From Fervidobacterium_A thailandense (GTDB lineage Bacteria; Thermotogota; Thermotogae; Thermotogales; Fervidobacteriaceae): 64,000 bases of DNA. The notes beneath the pieces are model-generated. The model was given only the letters and a program-made list of their open reading frames with translations, ran no database searches and was not told where the DNA came from. Position numbers and translations under genes: made by a program. The stretch lies in assembly GCF_041505935.1 (NCBI RefSeq), contig NZ_CP140110.1; one strand, 5' to 3'. Of this stretch, positions 9,615-17,096 are shown piece after piece. The first letter of the stretch is position 1. Every line of letters starts with the position of its first letter.

Positions 9615-10517
9615 ACTGTAAATCTAACTTCTCGAATATTTCGTTCCATTCGTTCAACTTCCTTTCACTCCCTCCACAAAACTCCATCCCGTTATCCATC
9701 CGTATTTTCATCCTCCCTCTCACATTGTGCACCCTTAACCATAATGCCACTATCGAAATAAACATGAACCCAAACGTTGAATTTAATTCATACGAGTATG
9801 CCGTAAATCTTGTTCGTGTCGCCACGTCTATCATATTCCATTCGTATCTCGGCAATCTGTAATTTTTCATGTGTTCATACACTTCTTTCGGTAAGCTTTC
9901 TTTGTCCAATAAATGCTTCGTATCTAATTGAAACTCACTGAATGGTATTAACGCTTCGTAATCGTATAAGCTCCTTTCTCCTTTCTTTGTCTTCCTTGTC
10001 TTTTTCGGTACTTTATTTCGTTTCAGAACAGATTTTATCGTATTTTCACTTATCACAAGCCCATATTTCTTCTGCAAATACGTAGACAATCTTCTGTATC
10101 TAAATCCTGTCCTCTTGGCTTCTTCAACGATTATGTCTTCAAACTCTGATTTTAGCTTCTTAGGGGAGTTTTTCGGCCTTCTTGACTTATCTTCTAAACA
10201 ATCGTACACAGCTCTTCTTACTGTTGCTCTTGCGATACCTAATATCTTTGCAGTCTTTGATACATTCCGGTTATTAGCTTCAAAGACTTTACGAACGACT
10301 TCCCTTGCTTTTTGAGGGGATAGTTTTCTTAGCTCGTGATATGATATAATGTTCATAGGCTGACCTCCCATCCTGGAAGGAATTTGGTAGTACGATAAAA
10401 GGGGATGTTACATGTTTTAATTATATCAAACAGGATGGAGGCAGCCTCTTGTGTTATTTTGTTTCTCTACTTGGTAAGTATGTCCACACCTATTCGTGGC
10501 TTTCCAAATTTCATCCC

Positions 10518-10545
10518 TTGAAAAATTCTCCACCTATGGTAAAAT
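10518..10545 (+). promoter_or_regulatory. Promoter of the tRNA-Ser/tRNA-Arg pair
   Basis: TTGAAA (10518-10523), a 16-bp spacer and TGG-TAAAAT (-10 at 10540-10545), 14 bp before tRNA-Ser. The right end of the IS481-like copy lies only 20 bp upstream of the -35. Confidence 0.7.
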
Positions 10546-10559
10546 TCTTCATGCGGTGC

Positions 10560-10649
10560 GGAGAGATGGCCGAGTGGTCGAAGGCGCTTGCCTGCTAAGC
10601 AAGTGTGGAGGTTTCTCCACCGAGGGTTCGAATCCCTCTCTCTCCGCCA
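10560..10649 (+). tRNA. tRNA-Ser (anticodon GCU)
   Basis: Acceptor GGAGAGA pairs with TCTCTCC, discriminator G, encoded CCA at 10647-10649. The anticodon stem CTTGC/GCAAG encloses the loop CTGCTAA, anticodon GCT. A long variable arm (GTGGAGGTTTCTCCAC) marks a class II serine tRNA. T arm GGTTCGAATCC. Confidence 0.96.
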
Positions 10650-10678
10650 ATTTTTTTGTAATAGGCTCAAAAAAGCGC

Positions 10679-10755
10679 GTGCCCGTAGCTCAAGTGGATA
10701 GAGCGTCAGACTGCGGATCTGAAGGTTGTGGGTTCAACTCCCGCCGGGCACGCCA
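10679..10755 (+). tRNA. tRNA-Arg (anticodon GCG)
   Basis: Acceptor GTGCCCG pairs with CGGGCAC, discriminator G, encoded CCA at 10753-10755. The anticodon stem TCAGA/TCTGA encloses the loop CTGCGGA, anticodon GCG. Most bacteria read CGN with ACG (inosine), so an unmodified G34 arginine tRNA is notable. It lies 29 nt after tRNA-Ser and shares its transcript and terminator. Confidence 0.94.
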
Positions 10756-10781
10756 GTTTTTGTTTTTTTATATCGACGAAC

Positions 10782-10827
10782 ACGGCGGTTCGAAATGCAA
10801 ACCGCCGTTTTGTTTTTCTTTTTTTAA
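10782..10827 (+). terminator. Terminator of the tRNA-Ser/Arg operon
   Basis: A 9-bp stem, ACGGCGGTT (10782-10790) with AACCGCCGT (10800-10808), 9-nt loop, followed by a long T-rich tract to 10825. Confidence 0.85.
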
Positions 10828-10837
10828 AAAGGTGTGG

Positions 10838-10843
10838 TATAAT
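10838..10843 (+). promoter_or_regulatory. Extended -10 upstream of the chemosensory run
   Basis: TGG-TATAAT with the hexamer at 10838-10843, about 44 bp before the start at 10887. The region 17 bp upstream is the T tract of the preceding terminator, so there is no good -35. Confidence 0.5.
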
Positions 10844-10886
10844 CTTTCCAGAAAAGCAAAGATAGAAGAAACGTGAGGTGGTTAGC

Positions 10887-11393
10887 TTGAGGATGGCTGA
10901 AAGAACATCCGGTGTTGAAGGTAGCGTCAGAAAGCGCGAGCTCACAAAACTCACCTATTACCTTACGATATTCCTCGGATTCGTCACTTTCGTCTTTGGT
11001 TTTATCTCCATCGCGGTCTACCTCGGTGTTCTTTACCTTTCACCTGTTATTTCCAACCTAACCGGTATTGTTTTCCTGACGTCCAGGTATTTTCTCCTGA
11101 CGCTGATAATGTTAACTTTTGCTGGATTTTTTACAGCATCTTATCCTGTTTCGAAAGCGGTCAACGGAAATTCTTCATTTCACATAATTATGGCCTTCGG
11201 ATGTTCTGGAGTAGCGTTGGGGACGCAGGTTTTCAAGTTGGCTATATCAGGTCCGACATGGATAGGCTTGGATCTTCTTGGTAACAATGGAAATACGATG
11301 GAAATGATGTACTTAACAGCTGTTTATTTTGTCTATTCATTAATACTCTTCGTCGTCGAGTTCACCTTACTCAAGGGTGAGTTCTCCGAGTAA
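10887..11393 (+). CDS. Small polytopic membrane protein of unknown function
   Basis: A 168-residue protein with a short basic cytoplasmic start (VRKRELTK) and about four hydrophobic segments: near 25-55, 65-90, 105-125 and 145-160. I do not recognise the family. TTG 10887 is chosen because GAGGTGG ends about 5 nt upstream; ATG 10893 is an alternative giving two fewer residues, and GTG 10878 overlaps the ribosome binding site. The CheR gene follows after 24 bp, so it probably opens the chemosensory transcript. Its four-segment layout would suit a membrane sensor or accessory subunit, but nothing in the sequence proves this. Confidence 0.6.
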   Translation: MRMAERTSGVEGSVRKRELTKLTYYLTIFLGFVTFVFGFISIAVYLGVLYLSPVISNLTGIVFLTSRYFLLTLIMLTFAGFFTASYPVSKAVNGNSSFHIIMAFGCSGVALGTQVFKLAISGPTWIGLDLLGNNGNTMEMMYLTAVYFVYSLILFVVEFTLLKGEFSE

Positions 11394-11417
11394 AGGTCGT
11401 TTTGGAGGTAATAAAGT

Positions 11418-12545
11418 TTGGTGAACGAAAATTTGGCAACCCAAGTTAGTAGGATACTTTCAAAGCACAGACTGAAGATTAACGATCGTACTTTGAAGCG
11501 GTTTTTGACCGCGTTGGAAAGTATCAACGACGTTTTAACACCGGAGTTGATAGAAATTCTGGTTCTTGACAATCTAACGATTGGTGAATCGTACTTTTTT
11601 AGAGACAGAAAGGTTTACAATTTTCTTAGAAAGATCTTGCCGTCCAAGTCCGACTGGACAGTGTTATCAATCGGTTGTTCACGCGGTGAGGAAGTTTACA
11701 GTTTCTCCATGGTTGCAAAGGAAGTTGGCGCGAATTTTGAAATTACCGGTCTGGATGTCTCACCGCAGCGAATCGAGGAAGCGAAGGTTGGTTGTTATAA
11801 ATTTTGGAGCGTTCGGTTTCTTGATGAAAATGAGTTGGAGAGTTTTTTCAACAAGGTTGGTGACAAGTTCTGCGTTAAATCGGATTACCGAACAAACGTT
11901 ACGTTCACGGCTGGGAACTTCTTGAGTACAAGCTTTGACAAAAAGTTCGATATCATCTTCGCCAGACGTGTATTGTTGTACGTGGAAAATGAAGGCTTGG
12001 CTATCAAAAAGATGTACGATCTGCTGCAAGATGAAGGGTTGCTGGTTTTGGGGTTGGGTGAGTATTTTCCCCAGGTACTGGAAATTTTCGAACCCATTGC
12101 TGAATGTCCTTGCGTTTACAGGAAGATTCAGAGAAAAGAAATAGCAACAACTGCCTATAAGAATGTCTCGGAAATTCGGAAAACTGCCGATTTCACCGCA
12201 AAACCACGAGCGGAGAACGCAAATGTAAAGGACGAATCAAAGAAGCTAAAAGCACAAAAAGAGGTTATCACCAAGACACTGGAACGCGAGCTTAATCTTG
12301 AACCCGCTTTAAGAGTCGTTGAGCACTGTTTGGAGAACAAAAAGCTAATAGAGGCGGAGAATTTCCTCAGGAAATTGGTTCACAACTTCCCAACGCACTA
12401 TCTTGTTTGGAAATATCTCGGTATTTTGGAGATGGAAAAGGGAAATGTAAGAATTGCCAAAGAGTATCTCAAAAAGGCAGCGTTCTTGAATCACTTGGAC
12501 GATGAAATCTGGCAGCTGTTACGTTTGACCAAAGGAAATGGGTAG
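11418..12545 (+). CDS. CheR-type protein methyltransferase with C-terminal TPR region
   Basis: A 375-residue protein. The N-terminal helical domain and SAM-dependent methyltransferase (about 1-240) resemble CheR, which methylates glutamates on chemoreceptors: TIGESYFFRDRKVY stands for the usual NETxFFR segment, GCSRGEEVYS is the SAM-binding signature, and FDIIFARRVLLYV matches the usual CRNVLIYF strand. A charged linker leads to TPR-like helices at about 300-375 (LVWKYLGILEMEKGNVRIAKEYLKKAAFL). CheR fused to TPR is the form seen in Wsp-type systems (WspC). The start is TTG 11418 behind GGAGGT; GTG 11421 is possible. It is the first chemosensory gene of the run. Confidence 0.85.
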   Translation: MVNENLATQVSRILSKHRLKINDRTLKRFLTALESINDVLTPELIEILVLDNLTIGESYFFRDRKVYNFLRKILPSKSDWTVLSIGCSRGEEVYSFSMVAKEVGANFEITGLDVSPQRIEEAKVGCYKFWSVRFLDENELESFFNKVGDKFCVKSDYRTNVTFTAGNFLSTSFDKKFDIIFARRVLLYVENEGLAIKKMYDLLQDEGLLVLGLGEYFPQVLEIFEPIAECPCVYRKIQRKEIATTAYKNVSEIRKTADFTAKPRAENANVKDESKKLKAQKEVITKTLERELNLEPALRVVEHCLENKKLIEAENFLRKLVHNFPTHYLVWKYLGILEMEKGNVRIAKEYLKKAAFLNHLDDEIWQLLRLTKGNG

Positions 12546-12600
12546 AAACGGGTAGTTCCAAAGTGAAGAGTCCGATGAAGAACGAGATGAGGGTGGTAAC

Positions 12601-13368
12601 ATGCGCTTTTTTCTTTGCGAAATTGAGCATGCAAAGGGGGTTCATTTCCTCGCGCTTCCAACCGAAGATTTCCTTGGTGTGAGTGCTACATTTGTTCCCG
12701 TCCCAGACGGTGAGCGTGCCTTCGGCTTTGCAGAATACGAGGGACGTCTTTATCCTGTCGTCACACATGCCGACCTTGAAAAACCCATCTTTAAGTATTT
12801 CGCAGTGTATCAAAATTTCGCATTCGGTGTAACTCGTATCCTTGCCGAGGTTGAGAGTACACCCACCCCCCTGACAAAGACAAACCCCCACGAATCTCTT
12901 GCCAGTACCGGTTGCGAGGAGATTTTAAGGGAAGTTTCCCATTACACCGGAATAGTCGTCCACGAGGGACAAGTTTACTACGTTTACAACTTCAGCAACG
13001 TGAAGGTTCCAAACGATGCAATCGTTGAAAAGGTACTCCTCAGAAAGGTTACAGAGCAGTACACGGATACCGGAGGAGATTTCATCATACTCGGTGGAAA
13101 ATACGCTGTTTGCAAAGATCGGGTAAAAACTATACTTTTGGCGAACCTTGTGACACCATTTAAAACGGAAGAATTCGACGGTTTCATAGACTACGAACGT
13201 GTAATTCCTGTCAAAAACTTGGATACCGGTGACTACGTTGTCGTACTCGAGAATGTCGCATACCGGACGGGGAAAGTCTACGTTGTGAGTGGAACCGTTC
13301 TCGAACATCCGGAGAAAGGGGAGAAGATCCTCGAAACTGACGCAGGAGTCTTCAAAATAGTCGAATAA
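12601..13368 (+). CDS. Probable tandem CheW-like coupling protein
   Basis: A 255-residue protein without clear similarity by eye, but both halves carry the CheW pattern: a hydrophobic strand, a VPxP-like segment, an RG-type turn and a final strand rich in V and P. First half: FLALPTEDFLGV, FVPVPDGERAFGF, GRLYPVVT. Second half: GKYAVCKDRVKTI, TPFKTEEFDGFI, YERVIPVKNL. CheW couples receptors to the CheA kinase. The position between CheR and CheA supports the call, and two coupling domains would parallel the two CheW proteins of Wsp systems. ATG 12601 follows GAGGGTGG. The assignment rests on pattern and context and needs a profile search. Confidence 0.55.
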   Translation: MRFFLCEIEHAKGVHFLALPTEDFLGVSATFVPVPDGERAFGFAEYEGRLYPVVTHADLEKPIFKYFAVYQNFAFGVTRILAEVESTPTPLTKTNPHESLASTGCEEILREVSHYTGIVVHEGQVYYVYNFSNVKVPNDAIVEKVLLRKVTEQYTDTGGDFIILGGKYAVCKDRVKTILLANLVTPFKTEEFDGFIDYERVIPVKNLDTGDYVVVLENVAYRTGKVYVVSGTVLEHPEKGEKILETDAGVFKIVE

Positions 13369-13428
13369 CGTAAAGCGCGTTTATCTCGAAAACCGTCACC
13401 AAATGTTAGAATGCTGGGAGCGTGGAAT

Positions 13429-15195
13429 ATGAACACAGATTTCTTAGAAATTTTCTTTCAGGAATTACGTGAAAAGGGTCAAAGTGCCGTTGAAATGATA
13501 AAGCGATTCCTCGAAACCCGAGAACGCGAGTTGATAAACGAAATCTATCGCGTGTTCCACACGATAAAGGGCTCAGCAAGTTTAGTTGGGCTCATTGGAT
13601 TTCGCGATCTAATGCACAATTTGGAAAGCTACTTTAAGAAATATGAAAGTGGTGAGCTCGAGCTAACGGATGAACTTCTAGCAAGAATGCTCTCGATCAT
13701 CCCGGAACTGTTGAACAGGACCGACGATATTTCTGAGGAGGAATTGAAATCTTACCTTGATATTCTCGAGGGCAAGCAACGAGCTCAGGCTGCAGTTGTG
13801 AAGGAAGCTTTCTCCGAGAATCTTTCGGGTATTCTGATAGATATAATTTCCAAAACACTCAGTATTGAAAATAGCCTAATGAGGAACGATGTCAAGAACG
13901 CACTGAGAGAGGTTCGGACGCTCAAGTCCAGGTTGCTGAATATTATGGAGGAGAATTTCTACGTCAAGCTCTCCAATCTCCTGCGCAACTTCGACACGCT
14001 TGTAATCCAAGAAGCGACTCTCAATCAAAAGAAGGTGAAGCTGGAACTCCAAATCGGTCAGGAGAAAGTGGAAAGGAAGGACTCGCAAGTATTATTCGAC
14101 GCATTGGTCCACCTTGTGAGAAACGCCATAGCCCACGGTATAGAGCCTTCTGAGGAAAGAAAAAGGAAAGGAAAGCCCGAGTATGGTACGATAACTCTTA
14201 GAAGTTATCTTGAGGGTGGAGAGTTGTACCTTGAAGTTGAAGATGACGGTGCGGGAATCGATCTTGAAAAGGTGAGGAAGAAAGCTGCTGAAAAAGGACT
14301 CGGGCACTTGCCACCGGAGGAGATTATCTTCGTACCGGGTTTTTCGACTAAAGACACTGCGGATGGTACGGCCGGTAGGGGTGTGGGGCTGGATGCCGTT
14401 AGGAACTTTGCCATGGCGCGCGGAGGCAACGTCGAGGTAGTTACAGCCCCCGGAAAGGGCACGAAGTTCATCGTTCATTTCCCGGTGAAAAGTTTCGTCG
14501 TGAAAGTCGTCGTCGTGGAAGCAGATGGAGTGATTTTCGCGGTGGAAACAAATGATCTAATGGCAGTGATAGTGAGTGCTCAAACTATTGATGACAAAGT
14601 CAAGTACAAGGACAAGTTATACGATATTTCGTTTTCTTCAGCCAATCCGAGGTTCTGCCTCATCACATCCTCCAAGAAGGCACTCCTTGTGGATAGCATC
14701 GTAGGTGTTTTCGATGGACAAATCAGCAACGAATCCTACGGCTTTGTGAAGGGTTTTGTGAAAAACATATTCATCTATCCGCTGCCAGTGATCGACGTAA
14801 GTAAGATTTCCAAACGCGCCGAAAAATCCTTCAAGAAAAGAACGATACTAATAGTCGATGATTCGTTCGTAACCAGGTCAATACTCTCAAAGTTTCTTAG
14901 GACTTTCGGTTACGAGGTTCTGGAAGCAAAATCTGGCGAAGAGGGCATAGAAATCTCGAAAAAAACCGATGTGGATTTGGTAGTGTGCGATGTCGAGATG
15001 CCCGGATTGGACGGTTTTGAAACAACCAAGCGTATAAAAGAGATAAAACCGAAATTGCCAGTTGTAATTTTCAGTACTTTGTCAGAAGAACAGTTAATTA
15101 GAGGCATGGAAGTTGGTGCGGATGGATACCTTTCAAAAAGCGAACCACCTGAGAGGTTGCTCAAGCTTGTTGAAAGGTTGGTCGAGGTCGAATGA
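13429..15195 (+). CDS. CheA-type hybrid histidine kinase with C-terminal receiver (CheA-REC)
   Basis: A 588-residue kinase. In order: an Hpt domain with phospho-accepting His44 in VFHTIKGSA; no P2 domain; a helical dimerization stretch (about 125-200); an ATPase with N box LVHLVRNAIAHGIE, G1 DDGAGID and G2 GRGVGLDAV; a CheW-like regulatory domain (about 350-470); and a receiver with acceptor Asp near 521 in VVCDVEMPG. CheA with a fused receiver is the WspE arrangement. ATG 13429 follows GGGAG at 8 nt and is preferred over ATG 13411. The stop overlaps the next start (ATGA), so translation is coupled to CheB. Confidence 0.93.
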   Translation: MNTDFLEIFFQELREKGQSAVEMIKRFLETRERELINEIYRVFHTIKGSASLVGLIGFRDLMHNLESYFKKYESGELELTDELLARMLSIIPELLNRTDDISEEELKSYLDILEGKQRAQAAVVKEAFSENLSGILIDIISKTLSIENSLMRNDVKNALREVRTLKSRLLNIMEENFYVKLSNLLRNFDTLVIQEATLNQKKVKLELQIGQEKVERKDSQVLFDALVHLVRNAIAHGIEPSEERKRKGKPEYGTITLRSYLEGGELYLEVEDDGAGIDLEKVRKKAAEKGLGHLPPEEIIFVPGFSTKDTADGTAGRGVGLDAVRNFAMARGGNVEVVTAPGKGTKFIVHFPVKSFVVKVVVVEADGVIFAVETNDLMAVIVSAQTIDDKVKYKDKLYDISFSSANPRFCLITSSKKALLVDSIVGVFDGQISNESYGFVKGFVKNIFIYPLPVIDVSKISKRAEKSFKKRTILIVDDSFVTRSILSKFLRTFGYEVLEAKSGEEGIEISKKTDVDLVVCDVEMPGLDGFETTKRIKEIKPKLPVVIFSTLSEEQLIRGMEVGADGYLSKSEPPERLLKLVERLVEVE

Positions 15196-15743
15196 AGAGG
15201 GTTATCATCGTCGGCTCGGCGGGGAGTCCCACGCAGGTTATAGAACTTTTGAAGTTCGGAGAACCTGTATACTTTCCGATAGTTTTATGCATTCACCTCA
15301 CCAGTGCGGTAATCGAGACTTTCGCCGAACACATAACGAGGGAGACACAACTTCCAACTGTGGTTGTGAACGGTCCGACCAAACTGACTAATGGTATTCA
15401 TCTACCAGCAGGAGGTAAGGATATCATCTTCCTCACACGTGACCTGGTAACTGTAAAGGAAGGGCCGGGAAAAATCCATCCCTCGATCTCAATGCTGTTT
15501 CTCTCACTGAAGAAAGTAGCCGATGAAAATTTTATTGTTATCGTTCTTGGGGGTCTTGGGGACGACGGAAAAAACGAAGCGAAGAGTTTGCTAAAAAAGA
15601 AAGTGAGATTCTTAATTCAGGAGGATGCTGAATTTCCCTACCTTCCAAGAAACATCCATCGAGAACTGGGAGAGAGAAGTGAACCGAGAACATTCGCTGA
15701 AATCAAGTCCATTCTGAAATCAATAAATAAAGATGCTCGCTGA
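15192..15743 (+). CDS. CheB-type methylesterase, catalytic domain only
   Basis: A 183-residue protein matching only the C-terminal methylesterase domain of CheB; the usual N-terminal receiver is absent. Family landmarks are CIHLTSAVIETFAEHI (catalytic His), GIHLPAGGKDI, KIHPSISMLFLSL and GGLGDDGKNEA (catalytic Asp). The serine motif is unusual: CheB has GASTGG, while this protein has GSAGSP, so the nucleophile is shifted or lost. ATG 15192 overlaps the CheA stop by 4 nt. The neighbouring receiver-bearing CheA may replace the regulatory role of the missing receiver. Loss of activity cannot be excluded. Confidence 0.85.
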   Translation: MKRVIIVGSAGSPTQVIELLKFGEPVYFPIVLCIHLTSAVIETFAEHITRETQLPTVVVNGPTKLTNGIHLPAGGKDIIFLTRDLVTVKEGPGKIHPSISMLFLSLKKVADENFIVIVLGGLGDDGKNEAKSLLKKKVRFLIQEDAEFPYLPRNIHRELGERSEPRTFAEIKSILKSINKDAR

Positions 15744-15755
15744 GGGGGGAGAGAG

Positions 15756-17096
15756 ATGAAAAAAGTCCTCGTCGTGGATGACTCAGATGTTTGGCGCACA
15801 TATCTCAAGAATCTTTTGGAATTGAATGGTTGCTCCGTGGAGGTTGCCAGAGACGGACTTGACGGTCTGAATAAATTCTTCAGCTTTCTTCCGGATGTGG
15901 TAATTGTTGACCATGTGATGCCCAAGCTAAACGGCATTCACTTTGCAAGGTTCATCAGAAGTTTTAACGTGTTCAAACGCGTAGGGATTCTTATGCTCAC
16001 GGGCGCTGACGAGACGGTTAATCCCTTTTGGGCAAAGAAGAGTGGGGTAAACGTATTTGTTAAAAAAACTGCCCCGCAAGAAGATATAGAGAAAGCTATT
16101 TTATCTTTCATCTCTCAACCCTACGCAATCGAGTGGACAAGGGAGATTTACAAGATCCACATAGAACCCTATGGAGAGCTGGTAGACATTCTCGACGAGA
16201 GTTTGAAGAAAGCAACTCTGACAGACGAGATACTGAGTTATGCAAGCTACATATTCGATGAGTTCACCGTTTTCCGAAAGATATATGAACTATTTTTAGA
16301 GCTCTTGGAGTTTGAGGCAGTTTACTTTGCCGTTGCATCGCTTTCAAGGATGAGGATTTACGGCTTTGGAAAAAGCGAACTCGCGGCTCCAGAGGAAGTT
16401 AGAAGAGCGTTGGAAATGAGCAGCGATCTGAGTATCTACTCGTCTGTTGAAGAGCATTTTCAAGGGTCAAGAAAACTATCAGAAAGTTTTGTGCTTGAGG
16501 AAATATTCTCATCAAACGATGAGTTACTTGGCTTTGTTCTCTTTGAGAATCCAAAGATTGTTGAGGCAACTCAAAAGACATTGCTTTACGTCAACGATGC
16601 TCTGGGAAATCTTTTCCTTCTCATGAACGATTACTACAATCTTAACAAAGGTCTTGAATGTGATACGATTACCGGGGCATACAACATGACATTTTTTAGA
16701 ACAAAGTTGGCCTCGTCCATAGACTTTGCGATTAGGAACGCCCTACCTATTTCAGTTGTGAAAACAAAAATTGTGAACCTCCGAGAATTTGTCAACAGGT
16801 GTGGAGGAAATCTTGCCAACGAGTTCTTGAAGAAAGTGGGTGAAATACTCCAGGAAACCTCCCAAGAATTAGTCGGCAGGATCAAAGTGGATGAGTTTTG
16901 CAACATATTGATAGGTGCAAAATATGAGCGTGCCCAACAAATCGCTGAGGATATAAAGAATAAAATTAAATCCATAATGGAAAAGGACGATAGGCTTTGC
17001 TGGGTAAAGCTTGAATTTCATATAATCGAGTGGAACGGAGAACCCTTAGGTGAGATGATTGAGAAAATTTACTCGAAGGGGGACGCACAACTATGA
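15756..17096 (+). CDS. Response regulator with REC and degenerate GGDEF-like domain
   Basis: A 446-residue protein. The N-terminal receiver (1-120) has VVDDSD and acceptor Asp52 in VIVDHVMPK. A helical, GAF-like middle region (about 125-290) follows. The C-terminal 150 residues have the diguanylate cyclase outline (DTITGAYNMTFFRTKL, then VVKTKIVNLREFVNRCGGNLANEFLKK), but the catalytic GGDEF motif is replaced by KVDEF. Cyclic-di-GMP synthesis is therefore unlikely; a nucleotide-binding or protein-contact role is possible. It occupies the place of WspR in Wsp-type systems. ATG 15756 follows GGGGGAGAG. The stop overlaps the start of the receptor gene. Confidence 0.8.
   Translation: MKKVLVVDDSDVWRTYLKNLLELNGCSVEVARDGLDGLNKFFSFLPDVVIVDHVMPKLNGIHFARFIRSFNVFKRVGILMLTGADETVNPFWAKKSGVNVFVKKTAPQEDIEKAILSFISQPYAIEWTREIYKIHIEPYGELVDILDESLKKATLTDEILSYASYIFDEFTVFRKIYELFLELLEFEAVYFAVASLSRMRIYGFGKSELAAPEEVRRALEMSSDLSIYSSVEEHFQGSRKLSESFVLEEIFSSNDELLGFVLFENPKIVEATQKTLLYVNDALGNLFLLMNDYYNLNKGLECDTITGAYNMTFFRTKLASSIDFAIRNALPISVVKTKIVNLREFVNRCGGNLANEFLKKVGEILQETSQELVGRIKVDEFCNILIGAKYERAQQIAEDIKNKIKSIMEKDDRLCWVKLEFHIIEWNGEPLGEMIEKIYSKGDAQL

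Larger units (their letters stand above)
7882..10356 (-). pseudogene. IS481-like transposase, split by insertion and frameshifted
   Basis: The N-terminal 247 residues (10356 down to 9623) match the intact transposase at 48923-50080 almost perfectly, including the helix-turn-helix and the first two acidic DDE residues. Reading stops where the IS256-like element enters. The C-terminal part resumes at 8126, starting around MMGVIENTHRADDEYF with the catalytic Glu. After KGMKG a 25-bp deletion shifts the frame and the reading ends at 7882 in unrelated residues. The copy therefore has two independent inactivating lesions. It could still serve as a substrate in trans for the intact copy. Confidence 0.9.
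7806..10498 (-). mobile_element. IS481-like element, degenerate copy interrupted by an IS256-like element
   Basis: Nearly the same sequence as the intact element at 48991-50242. The left end (GGCAGTTGATGAAGACATA) and right end (reverse complement CACGAATAGGTGTGGACATA) form imperfect inverted repeats. It has a 25-bp deletion in the 3' part of the transposase near 7936, a deletion of about 20 bp in the leader near 10450, and the IS256-like insertion at 8135-9614. Without the insertion it is about 1.2 kb. I see no target duplication around this copy. Confidence 0.85.

Noticed and set aside
7806..10498. Search for a target duplication around the degenerate IS481-like copy.
   Set aside because: No shared sequence of 5 bp or more was found directly outside the two ends; it may have been lost or the ends rearranged.
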